40,357 nucleotides of DNA from CAZWRK01 sp964635875 (GTDB lineage: Bacteria; Pseudomonadota; Gammaproteobacteria; Burkholderiales; Aquaspirillaceae). How positions within the stretch are numbered: the first letter of the stretch is position 1; each line of letters begins with the position of its first letter. The stretch spans positions 1 to 40,357 of the forward strand of contig CAZWRK010000025.1 in the NCBI GenBank assembly GCA_964635875.1, read 5' to 3'. A program made the position numbers and the translations under genes. Below the pieces are notes generated by a model that saw only the letters and a list, made by a program, of their open reading frames with translations, searched no databases and was not told the origin of the DNA. Positions 14,716-21,777 of this stretch are shown here, in pieces.

Positions 14716-16383
14716 TTACAGCGTATCAGCTCCCGGATCGCTTTGCGAGCGGCGGCACGGTTGCTGCATTTTCGTACCGGTCGTACGACCCAGTTCGTTG
14801 ATGTAACTCGTGAACAGGTCTGTGTTGCGAGCGGTGTCCAGTTCTTCGGGACACTCCGTGGTGCTCGCAAGTCCATACTGCTTGATGGCTTCACGGAGCT
14901 TTCCGGGCGCGACTGCGAACAGCAACTTACGCGAACGCTTCGTGAGGACGTCTTCACGCAACAGATCACGCGTATCGTACCGTTTGATCTGATCCAATTT
15001 GATGTTGTCGTGACGTACGGCGGCATGCAGGCGGCAAATCTTCGCCGCCGAACTGCGGTAGATGTCGGAGATACAGCGCGTTGCCGAATCGGCCATCCGC
15101 GTAGCGTGTCGCAGCCGGCGCTGCAGCTCGTCGAGTACGTTGCCGGCGGCCGTGTCCGTCGGGTGCTCACGGCAATAGTCGCCGAGAGCAACCACACCGT
15201 GGCGGCTACCCGGCCGTTTGGACCGTGAAATACCTCGCGTTTCCAACAGGTCGTTGGCCTGATTGTCACAATCGCACTGGGCATCGTAGAGAGCCATCCG
15301 CTTGGCAACGAGCCATGCCGGTAAGACCAGCGTTTCGCGTACGTGCGCCCCGCGGAATTCAGCGATCTCGACCCCGTCGGGGCGTACTGTCCAACGCAGC
15401 TTGTAGCGGAACACGTCCGCTGTCGCTTGCCGTTTGGGTGCGACGTTCTTGACGATCGGCATCACCGTTCGACGATCGCCGTCGATCGTCAGCGTCCAGC
15501 GTTGGATGATCGCCGTCGGCGGCATCGGCTTGTCGAGCTTCATGGTGTAGTCGACGACCCGAGGAATCGCACTGGTGCCGATCTGTTGCGTAATCCGATA
15601 GACGGTTTCGTCGCCGCCGGCCGGATGGTTCGTATAGACCGGCACGGCGGACAGGCCCGGGACGTCGCCGTCAAGTACCGCTTGCCACGTGACGCCGCCG
15701 CTGAACTGCAGCAACAGTTTCCGCCACGGTCGCGGCCGTGGTCTGCGGTTTCCGTAGAAGTACCGCATCCCCGGTCCGGTAAGTCCGATCTTCGGCTGCG
15801 TGGCCTCGACGATCTCGGCACGGATCGCCGAGTGCAGCCCCAGCTCCTGGTACCGCCGGTAGATTTCGCGCTCCGCTAGGTCGTAGTGGATGTGCAGAGC
15901 ACAGTAATCCGCAAATTCCGCTGGCGGCGTCAGTTCCGCGTAAACACTCCGTCGCCGATCCAGCGACTTAATGTTCTTCCAGTCCGCCGCCGCGGCCCAC
16001 CATGCGCGGAATGCCGTAAGATGTGCATACCACGCCGTACGTCGCGCACGGAGCTGCTCGTACCAGTATTGTTTCCGTTCCCGCGCGGCAAGGAGTGCGG
16101 TCGTCTGTTCTGCCGTAACGGCGTTACGGTCACGAACTTCCGAGTGGTAGGCTTTGATTCTGCGTTCGATTTCGAAAATCACTACGTCGTAGTGTTCATG
16201 TTCCGTCATCGCTTCCCACAGGGCCGGGAAACGGTCATCCCGGTAGTCGACGACGTCGCAATGTTTCGCATGCAGTAGGTCGGCCAGCTCGCGACGGAAC
16301 GCGTCGGCGAGCTCTAAAACTTCTCGCTCGTCCGCCGACGGGCGTCCGTAGACGCCGAAGGCGGCATACACTCGAGTGGGCAC
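14716..16383 (-). CDS. cas12m-like: Cas12m-like (type V-U1/V-M) CRISPR effector, RuvC residues altered (555 aa)
   Basis: The open frame reaches 16506, but a GTG at 16383 overlaps the upstream TAG as TAGTG. It gives a 555-aa protein starting MPTRVYAAFGVYGRPSADER, close to the ~600 aa of Cas12m. From memory of Mycolicibacterium Cas12m2, the order agrees. A short N-terminal strand is followed by long helices (residues ~20-195), a beta-rich wedge-like region with basic PRPRPWRKLLLQF (~215-320), then the RuvC part. The RuvC-I site VFRYKLRWTVRPDGVEIA (324-341) has Lys328 where the catalytic Asp belongs. The RuvC-II site is NIKLDQIKRYD with Asp464 rather than Glu. APGKLREAIKQYGL (492-505) matches the pre-zinc-ribbon helix, but no CxxC pair follows, so the target-binding zinc ribbon is lost. 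Family knowledge: Cas12m binds DNA under crRNA guidance and silences without cutting. A TnpB-like or degenerate Cas12 protein is the alternative. Confidence 0.72.
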   Translation of the reverse strand: MPTRVYAAFGVYGRPSADEREVLELADAFRRELADLLHAKHCDVVDYRDDRFPALWEAMTEHEHYDVVIFEIERRIKAYHSEVRDRNAVTAEQTTALLAARERKQYWYEQLRARRTAWYAHLTAFRAWWAAAADWKNIKSLDRRRSVYAELTPPAEFADYCALHIHYDLAEREIYRRYQELGLHSAIRAEIVEATQPKIGLTGPGMRYFYGNRRPRPRPWRKLLLQFSGGVTWQAVLDGDVPGLSAVPVYTNHPAGGDETVYRITQQIGTSAIPRVVDYTMKLDKPMPPTAIIQRWTLTIDGDRRTVMPIVKNVAPKRQATADVFRYKLRWTVRPDGVEIAEFRGAHVRETLVLPAWLVAKRMALYDAQCDCDNQANDLLETRGISRSKRPGSRHGVVALGDYCREHPTDTAAGNVLDELQRRLRHATRMADSATRCISDIYRSSAAKICRLHAAVRHDNIKLDQIKRYDTRDLLREDVLTKRSRKLLFAVAPGKLREAIKQYGLASTTECPEELDTARNTDLFTSYINELGRTTGTKMQQPCRRSQSDPGADTL

Positions 16384-16580
16384 TATTGGAGCTCGGTTAA
16401 AAGCTGGGCGAGTTCTTCTTCGGTAGGGATGTCCATCGTATCGCCGTTGACCTCGAGTAGGGCGATCTGCGTCGACGAGCTCTCCGGCATCAGTTCGCCG
16501 AAACACACGATCGCGTCGTCCAGGTTGGACTTGAGATACAATAGGGCTAAGCGGACCAACTCACGTTGGCGTTCGTTCAT
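16383..16580 (-). CDS. Small acidic protein coupled to the effector (65 aa)
   Basis: MNERQRELVRLALLYLKSNL begins a helical 65-aa protein with an acidic C-terminal helix (TEEELAQLLTELQ). Similar short proteins of this form occur as hypotheticals in phages and, as I recall, in planctomycetes. Its ATG overlaps the HNH stop (ATGA) and its TAG overlaps the effector's GTG (TAGTG). All three proteins are thus made in sequence. It could be a generic small phage protein or an accessory, even an anti-CRISPR-like factor; nothing in the sequence decides. Confidence 0.7.
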   Translation of the reverse strand: MNERQRELVRLALLYLKSNLDDAIVCFGELMPESSSTQIALLEVNGDTMDIPTEEELAQLLTELQ

Positions 16581-16954
16581 ACGTCACCTGCTTCGAGGCG
16601 ATCCCGGCTGACCTGTAGATTTTCGATCCGCCACCATTCGGCGATGACCGTCAGGGCCGGCTCGTAGTCGAGGCTGCCCTTGATGCTGTTGCACGTTTTG
16701 CACGCCAACAAGAAGTTTTCGTCGTGGTTGCGGCCGCCCTTCGAGAGCGGGACCTTATGATCGATCGTCGCGTGCTCGAACCGAATCTTCCGCTTGCAGT
16801 AGTGACAATGCGGATCCCGGACCCAGAGCTTACGCCGAGCCCGACTCTTCTTGCCGCTCTGGGTTTTGTTGAGCGCGTTGAGCTTCTTCTTCGAACGGCC
16901 GACCGCCGGTACTCGGTCGCTGTACGGGAACATGAGGTGCGGACGGAATGGCAT
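16577..16954 (-). CDS. HNH endonuclease (125 aa)
   Basis: A clear HNH nuclease of the McrA/phage type. It has the first zinc pair CHYC, then the catalytic strand-turn FEHATIDHKVPLSKGG with the DH pair, then NFLLACKTCNSIKGSL with the second CxxC and the helix carrying the final Asn. It would cut double-stranded DNA with one divalent metal. The N-terminus is Lys/Arg-rich (GRSKKKLNALNKTQSGKKSR). It starts at 16954 (or ATG 16933), overlapping the upstream gene by more than 100 bp. It sits two genes before the effector in a coupled string. A free-standing homing endonuclease or a packaging nuclease are the usual roles of such genes. Confidence 0.88.
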   Translation of the reverse strand: MPFRPHLMFPYSDRVPAVGRSKKKLNALNKTQSGKKSRARRKLWVRDPHCHYCKRKIRFEHATIDHKVPLSKGGRNHDENFLLACKTCNSIKGSLDYEPALTVIAEWWRIENLQVSRDRLEAGDV

Positions 16955-17234
16955 GGCGAACCCAGTATCCTGGAATCTCGGTCATCTGCTCCTGACCGTC
17001 GGTGACGTGATCGTAGCAACACCCGGCGAAGCCTTCACGCTGCGTACGGTCTCTGTGGTATGCGACACTGACCGTGTTCTCGATGTTCTCCCAGAGTGCG
17101 TCCTCCAGGCGGTCGTTGTGCGCGTAAGGCGGACGGCCGAGCAGGTAGCAGAATTGCACGTTGTCCGGCCCGTCTTGAAATACGCCGTAGACGAATATGG
17201 AGCCGCCTACGGACTTTAAGTGCATCTCTCTCAT
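16830..17234 (-). CDS. Hypothetical protein (134 aa) overlapping the HNH gene
   Basis: The ATG at 17234 overlaps the ligA TGA as ATGA. The first ~85 residues look like a real compact domain (GGSIFVYGVFQDGPDNVQFC, then a helix HNDRLEDALWENIENTVSVA). The last ~45 residues, which overlap the HNH reading frame, are low-complexity Pro/Arg/Glu-rich. This suggests either a late-added tail or that the HNH gene was inserted and extended the frame. Function is unknown. Confidence 0.6.
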   Translation of the reverse strand: MREMHLKSVGGSIFVYGVFQDGPDNVQFCYLLGRPPYAHNDRLEDALWENIENTVSVAYHRDRTQREGFAGCCYDHVTDGQEQMTEIPGYWVRHAIPSAPHVPVQRPSTGGRPFEEEAQRAQQNPERQEESGSA

Positions 17235-19306
17235 GCTTGGTTCGCTTCGGCCAGCATTTCTTCCAGCCGATTCACGTCGATGATCGGGATTCCGTATTCA
17301 CGTGCCTTGGCGCTCTTGAGACCGGAGCCCGGCCCCGCGACAAGGTAGTGCAGCTTCTTGCTCACGCTGCCGGAGCAGGTGCCGCCCTTCTCGGCGATCT
17401 TCGCTTCCCAGAATTCCTTGCCGCGGGCAAAGCTGCCGGAGAGGCAGAACTTGAGCCCGTTGAAGCTCCCGTTTTTGGGCAGCTCCAGTTCGACGTGGTT
17501 CAGGGCGCGGTTGATCTGGTACTCGTAATCCTTGCAGAACTTGTAGATGTTCTGCGCGGAGATGTCGCCGACGCCGGCAACGGCCTTCAACGCCGCCACG
17601 CCGGCCTGGGTGATCATGCGGAAATCGCGGAAGTGCTCGATCAGCAGCTTGCCGGCGGTCTCGCCGCACTGCGGAATGCCGAGGGCCGCGAAGAATTGCC
17701 ACGCCGGGACGACCTGCTTGCGTTCCATCGCCGCGGCGATGGCAACGGCCAACCGGGCGTCGTCTTTCAGCGGCTTGACCTTGTGGATCGTCGCCAGGGC
17801 CAACAGCGCCTCGCGACGCGAGAAGCCGCAGGCGACACAGTCGTCGACGGTCAGCTTGAACAGGTCGGCCCACTCGCGGACCTTCCCCTGCCGTACCAAC
17901 AGCTCGACACCCGACTCGCCGAGGCCTTTGCAGCCCAGCTTGTTCAGGAAGTAGGTGATCCCCTTCACGTGCTTGGCGGCACACTGGGGGTTCTCGCAAC
18001 GGAGGTCTTTCTTGTCCCCGTTGACGTGGACGTGAACCGGCCCGTTGCAAGCCGGGCAGGCCTGCGGGTAGGCGATTGCCGGGGCGGGATTCTCCACGAC
18101 AGCGATGATCTTGGGGATGATCTCGCCGCCCTTGATGATGCGAATCTTGGCCCCGGTGCCGATTCCCATCTGTTCGGCCCAGCCGAGGTTGTTGCAGGTC
18201 GCGCGACGCACGGTCGTGCCGGCCAGCGGTACGCCCTCGAAGTTGGCGACCAGCGTAATGCGGCCGGTCCGGGAGGCTTCGTACGTGATCTCGGTGACCA
18301 CGGCTTCGGCCTGCTCGGCGTCGAACTTCCAGGCGATCGCCCCGCGCGGCTCCGACGTCGGGTCGTCGTTGTGATGGCCCAGGAATTCCTGAGCCGACAA
18401 GTCTTTGACCTTCACGATCAGGCCGTCGATCAGGTACGGCTGCGAGGCCCGCTCGGCGGTCATGTCGGCGATCGTGCCGGGGCCGAGCGATTGGAACGTC
18501 ACGAAGTTGGCGTCCGGCAGCAACAGGCCGTTGGCGAAGTCGCTCCGCTCTTTCTCGGTCTTGTAATACTTCTCCCAATCCTCAAAGCCGACGATGCCGT
18601 GGGCGATGAACGAGAGCCGACCGGCGGCGGTCTTCTCCGGCTCTTTCAACTGGCGGATGGCGCCGAAGGCGTGATTCCGCTCGTTGGCCCGGAGCGGTTC
18701 TCCGGCCGCTTCGAGCTCCTGCTGCACGATCGCGAAGTCCGGCTTCTTGCAGATGACCTCGCCGCGGAGCGTCAGCGAAAGCGGCAGCAACAGGGCCTGG
18801 GGAATTCCGGCCACGTAGGCACAGTTGGCCGTCACGTCGGTGCCGTTGACCCCGTCGCGAGGGCGGAGACCGGCCTGGATCAGCTTGCCCTTCTCGTAGC
18901 GGATGCTGAGGGCCACGCCGTCGAGCTTCCAGCAGACGCAGAAGAAGGCCGCCAGCTCGATCGTGTTGTATTTCAGGACGGCACAGCAGTTGTCGAGCCA
19001 GCCCTGGAAGATGCCTTCCCGCAGCTCGGTGTCCGCCTTGGCGATCGACGTCATCGGCGGATTGTGCGTCATGAAGCCGCCCGAGTTGGGCAGCGGTATG
19101 GCGGCCGAGGGGCTGATCGTCTGCAAGCAGGCGGCGTCCGGGCGCACGGCCCGGAGCCGTCGCACCAGGGCGTCGTATTCTTCGTCGCTGATCGCTTCGC
19201 CGTCGGGGTCGACGCACGGCAGGCCCTGGTCGTACAGGGCCGCCAGATGCACAACCAGGGCTTCCAATTCATCGGGGTCCGTGGGACCAACTAAAGTTGC
19301 GGCCAT
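17231..19306 (-). CDS. ligA: NAD+-dependent DNA ligase LigA (691 aa)
   Basis: Full-length bacterial-type DNA ligase, which seals nicks using NAD+. Residues ~20-70 are the Ia domain that binds NMN (SDEEYDALVRRLRAV). The adenylation domain has the catalytic lysine in KLDG (Lys127), then LRGEV (Glu183), DGLIVKV (~294-300) and AWKFDA (Lys327). The OB fold follows (GRITLVANFEGVPLAGTTV). The zinc finger uses Cys417, Cys420, Cys437 and Cys442. Helix-hairpin-helix repeats come next (KGLGESGVELLV, VAGVGDISAQNIY). The C-terminal BRCT domain starts near 610 (FNGLKFCLSGSFARGKEFWE). An AGGAACAGC precedes the ATG. It probably serves phage replication and repair; the usual phage ligase is ATP-dependent, so this is a host-derived type. 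Confidence 0.96.
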   Translation of the reverse strand: MAATLVGPTDPDELEALVVHLAALYDQGLPCVDPDGEAISDEEYDALVRRLRAVRPDAACLQTISPSAAIPLPNSGGFMTHNPPMTSIAKADTELREGIFQGWLDNCCAVLKYNTIELAAFFCVCWKLDGVALSIRYEKGKLIQAGLRPRDGVNGTDVTANCAYVAGIPQALLLPLSLTLRGEVICKKPDFAIVQQELEAAGEPLRANERNHAFGAIRQLKEPEKTAAGRLSFIAHGIVGFEDWEKYYKTEKERSDFANGLLLPDANFVTFQSLGPGTIADMTAERASQPYLIDGLIVKVKDLSAQEFLGHHNDDPTSEPRGAIAWKFDAEQAEAVVTEITYEASRTGRITLVANFEGVPLAGTTVRRATCNNLGWAEQMGIGTGAKIRIIKGGEIIPKIIAVVENPAPAIAYPQACPACNGPVHVHVNGDKKDLRCENPQCAAKHVKGITYFLNKLGCKGLGESGVELLVRQGKVREWADLFKLTVDDCVACGFSRREALLALATIHKVKPLKDDARLAVAIAAAMERKQVVPAWQFFAALGIPQCGETAGKLLIEHFRDFRMITQAGVAALKAVAGVGDISAQNIYKFCKDYEYQINRALNHVELELPKNGSFNGLKFCLSGSFARGKEFWEAKIAEKGGTCSGSVSKKLHYLVAGPGSGLKSAKAREYGIPIIDVNRLEEMLAEANQA

Positions 19307-19316
19307 GCTGTTCCTA

Positions 19317-19814
19317 TTAACTGAGGCGGACGGTCCGACTGCGCGTCGGACTTTCGGGTTTGAGTAGAGCGGCGGACGGCGGTTTCCCCTGCGGGAAACG
19401 CCGGTTGGCTAGTATGTACTTCCGGCAGGGGTCGTCCAGCGGGTAGCCGCCTGTGAATTGCTGGCGGGACTCGACGACGATGTCTTCGCCGTCGCGCTGG
19501 TAGACCCAGTACCAGTAGTGATGCAATCCGCGGCGTAGGACGCCCGGCAAGAGATCAGGCGTGACTTCGCCGCCCAGCCAGAGCGTCTGCTCGGGTAGTC
19601 GCCGCGTTTGCACACGCTCCGACTGGATGAACGCCGCCGCGAAGTCCACGGCGGAGAATTCGGGCCACACCCGCGTGAGCTGGAAGGCCCGGTAGATTGC
19701 CTGAAAGACGCTGGCCGGCTCGCCGTTTTTGATGAGCTTGAGGTGGATGACACGGGAGTCCATGTCATCACCCCAACCGCAAAAACAGATGATCGCGTAC
19801 TTGTCGTCTTTCAT
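19317..19814 (-). CDS. Hypothetical protein (165 aa)
   Basis: This 165-aa protein starts MKDDKYAIICFCGWGDDMDS. It has a strand-rich N-terminus, a helical part (SVFQAIYRAFQLTRVWPEFS) and a Trp/Tyr-rich centre (GLHHYWYWVYQRDGEDIVVE), with a Pro/Arg-rich tail. It overlaps the upstream gene by 4 bp and ends 10 bp before ligA, so the two are likely co-transcribed. No family is recognised. Confidence 0.7.
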   Translation of the reverse strand: MKDDKYAIICFCGWGDDMDSRVIHLKLIKNGEPASVFQAIYRAFQLTRVWPEFSAVDFAAAFIQSERVQTRRLPEQTLWLGGEVTPDLLPGVLRRGLHHYWYWVYQRDGEDIVVESRQQFTGGYPLDDPCRKYILANRRFPQGKPPSAALLKPESPTRSRTVRLS

Positions 19815-20809
19815 GAAACTTTCGGACGCTCGCCGACCGGCCGCGGGGCCGCCTGCATAGATTGACCCTTACGCCATTTCTGCCAGCAGAGCAGACAGAT
19901 GCGGAAGCAGTCTTCGGCCGTGTACAGGCGTTTGCCGGACTGGTTGCGGTTGGCCAGCTTCATCAGGAAGTCGCGGAGCTGGTACCGGGGGTCGGTCTTG
20001 TTGTTCAGATCGAGACCGTCAAGCACCGGCTTCCAGAATTCCGGAGCCTTGGTCGGCACGGCCTGGAACGTCGGGAACATGGCGGCGATCACCGGCATCC
20101 GGCGGGCGATGTCCGTGGGATGGAACTCCTGGACGAACGTGCCGACGCGGTTGAACAGCTCCTGGTATTCCTTCTGAATGATTCCCGCCGCCTGCTCCGG
20201 CGACAAGCGGGCGCGTTGCTTCTCGCTTTCGACGTACCAGAAGCGGAAGGCCGCACAATACTTGTTGAGCATGCTCGCCCAGAGGTCTTTGGCGGCATCG
20301 GTGCCGACCAAGTGGACCTGCGTGGCGTGCGCGTCCGAACGCGGCCGGAGTCGGTCGTACGTCGAGTAGAGCAGCTTGAGCTGTTCGATGCTGTCGACCT
20401 TGTATTGGATTTCCCGCACTTGCAGCGAGAAGCTCTCCGGCATGTACGCCACGGCCCAGGCGGTGTGCTGCCCGTTGACCTTGTACTTGACGCCTTTGAG
20501 TACGGCCGTCGACAGGATCACCAGCAACTGGTTGAACATGCCGCGACGCATTTCGTCGTAGAGCCGCTGCACATGCGTTTCGACGACGTTGCGTTCGCCT
20601 TCAAAGATCGGCAGATCGATGTATTCGCCGGCCTTTACTCGATCGAGCGTGACCAGCTTGTCCGACAGAATCTCGTACTTCAGCTTACCCAGGGGAGACA
20701 TGTCACTTCCGCCGACGATGATCGACGGAAAGAACTGCTCCGGATTCTGCGTGAGATGCAACGCCTCGGCGTCCAGTTGTTTCGTACGCTGCGGTTTTTC
20801 CTCAGCCAT
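19811..20809 (-). CDS. ParB/Spo0J-like (DGQHR-type) protein (332 aa)
   Basis: The centre has the hallmark of the ParB-N/DGQHR fold: GVKYKVNGQHTAWAVAYMPE, with NGQH at residues 112-115 in place of the usual DGQHR. It follows a strand-helix pattern (EYIDLPIFEGERNVVETHVQ) and a helix that precedes the box. ParB-N domains bind CTP or DNA, or act as nucleases or in partition. The C-terminal half is helical (ARLSPEQAAGIIQKEYQELF, then CFRICLLCWQKWRKGQ) and may bind DNA. The final Arg of DGQHR is Thr here, so catalysis may differ. It is coupled by 4 bp to the next gene. Alternative: a phage-specific DGQHR nuclease. Confidence 0.6.
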   Translation of the reverse strand: MAEEKPQRTKQLDAEALHLTQNPEQFFPSIIVGGSDMSPLGKLKYEILSDKLVTLDRVKAGEYIDLPIFEGERNVVETHVQRLYDEMRRGMFNQLLVILSTAVLKGVKYKVNGQHTAWAVAYMPESFSLQVREIQYKVDSIEQLKLLYSTYDRLRPRSDAHATQVHLVGTDAAKDLWASMLNKYCAAFRFWYVESEKQRARLSPEQAAGIIQKEYQELFNRVGTFVQEFHPTDIARRMPVIAAMFPTFQAVPTKAPEFWKPVLDGLDLNNKTDPRYQLRDFLMKLANRNQSGKRLYTAEDCFRICLLCWQKWRKGQSMQAAPRPVGERPKVS

Positions 20810-21326
20810 CTTGAAATCTCCGTGGGGACCAAATGTTCGTATGGTGTTGACCGGCTTCCTGCCGCGTCATCAGTGTCCGGCTGCCGACGGCGGCGCGGAG
20901 CATCTGTCGCCAGTTGGCGTTGAAGACGAGCGGAGCCCGGTCGAGAAATTCCAGCGGACAGCCCATGTCGTCGCCGCGGAAGTTGTTCTCGAAGGTGCCG
21001 CCGACGCGCCAGTCACCGGCTTTACTTCGCTGAAGCGTGTAGCGAATGATTCGTGCCGGACCGCTTAAACCCTGATAGCTGACGAACCGCCGAACGACCC
21101 AGGCGTGATGTACTGGTCGCCGGTGACGCTTCTGCCAGTGATCGAGCTTCTTTAACGGTCGTGGCGCCGGCGACCAGTACCACGCCAACAGCTCTGCAAC
21201 ACCGCCGCTGACCGGTAGCCGCTCCTGGGCCAACTCCCTCCGAACGTAGGCGATGCCCGCGCTAGTAAAACGGACGTTCTGGAGCGGAATATCGAACTTG
21301 ATCAGATCAAAAGTGGAGGCCACCAT
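20802..21326 (-). CDS. Hypothetical basic protein (174 aa)
   Basis: The longer open frame overlaps the preceding gene. The ATG at 21326 (MVASTFDLIKFDIPLQNVRF) gives a 20-bp overlap and a protein-like N-terminus; another in-frame ATG lies six codons upstream. The centre is very basic (SPAPRPLKKLDHWQKRHRRP), followed by a beta-rich part (ARIIRYTLQRSKAGDWRVGG) and a basic end. RNA or DNA binding is plausible. No family is recognised. Confidence 0.65.
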   Translation of the reverse strand: MVASTFDLIKFDIPLQNVRFTSAGIAYVRRELAQERLPVSGGVAELLAWYWSPAPRPLKKLDHWQKRHRRPVHHAWVVRRFVSYQGLSGPARIIRYTLQRSKAGDWRVGGTFENNFRGDDMGCPLEFLDRAPLVFNANWRQMLRAAVGSRTLMTRQEAGQHHTNIWSPRRFQDG

Positions 21327-21777
21327 CACGCGCCACGCCGACATCTTCGGCAGATACGTGGTACTGGCCGGGTTTTTGTCCATGTTCATGGATGAGTGCT
21401 TGAAGCCAAGCTCGGTGAGCCGGCAGCATCGTTTCTCGCCAGTTGTCTTCGAGTTCGCCGCGACCGCCGGCGGCATACGGCTCATCGCCGACGGAGATCG
21501 TCCACGCACCGCCTGTGAAGACGTGCAGGACGTAGTCGGTCAATTCCGGTTGCCGCGGCCAGACGGTGTTGTTTCGGTACATCGACGTCGGTCGTCCCGT
21601 ATCGGGATGGAGCGGCGGGTCGCCGTCAAAACGGAGCATTGCCAGCGGAACGTGCTGGCGATGTCCGTCGAAAACGACATCCGCATACGGAGCCGCCAAG
21701 CCGACCAGCTTGCCGCGAGCCCCACTGACGGGCACCATCACGTGGTCGCCGCATTGGAATTTGCTGGTGACGCTCAT
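21307..21777 (-). CDS. Hypothetical protein (156 aa)
   Basis: The N-terminus (MSVTSKFQCGDHVMVPVSGA, then RGKLVGLAAPYADVVFDGHR) reads like a small SH3/KOW-like barrel, where 'GDHV...G..GKLVGL...VVFDG' marks the strands. The C-terminal half holds a Trp-rich helical part (WRETMLPAHRAWLQALIHEH). The start overlaps the RNase H gene stop by 4 bp. A KOW-like fold would suit RNA or protein binding, but the call is tentative. Confidence 0.65.
   Translation of the reverse strand: MSVTSKFQCGDHVMVPVSGARGKLVGLAAPYADVVFDGHRQHVPLAMLRFDGDPPLHPDTGRPTSMYRNNTVWPRQPELTDYVLHVFTGGAWTISVGDEPYAAGGRGELEDNWRETMLPAHRAWLQALIHEHGQKPGQYHVSAEDVGVARDGGLHF

Noticed and set aside
13562..14806. Repeated open frames on both strands (for example minus-strand peptides with QWPRRAFNAA, SGRAGPLMLR and plus-strand RPCAAYV) that look like a tandem-repeat protein
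   Set aside because: They are translations of CRISPR repeats. The frame changes with each spacer length, there are no ribosome sites, and spacers have no common coding pattern.
14716..16383. Effector read as an IS605/IS607 TnpB transposon protein
   Set aside because: No TnpA, no transposon ends, length above usual TnpB, no zinc ribbon, and a CRISPR array is attached. A distant common origin with TnpB remains likely for all Cas12.
17096..19294. 732-codon plus-strand open frame
   Set aside because: It lies opposite ligA, which has all catalytic motifs. The plus frame is Arg/Asp/Gly-rich shadow produced by GC-rich codons.
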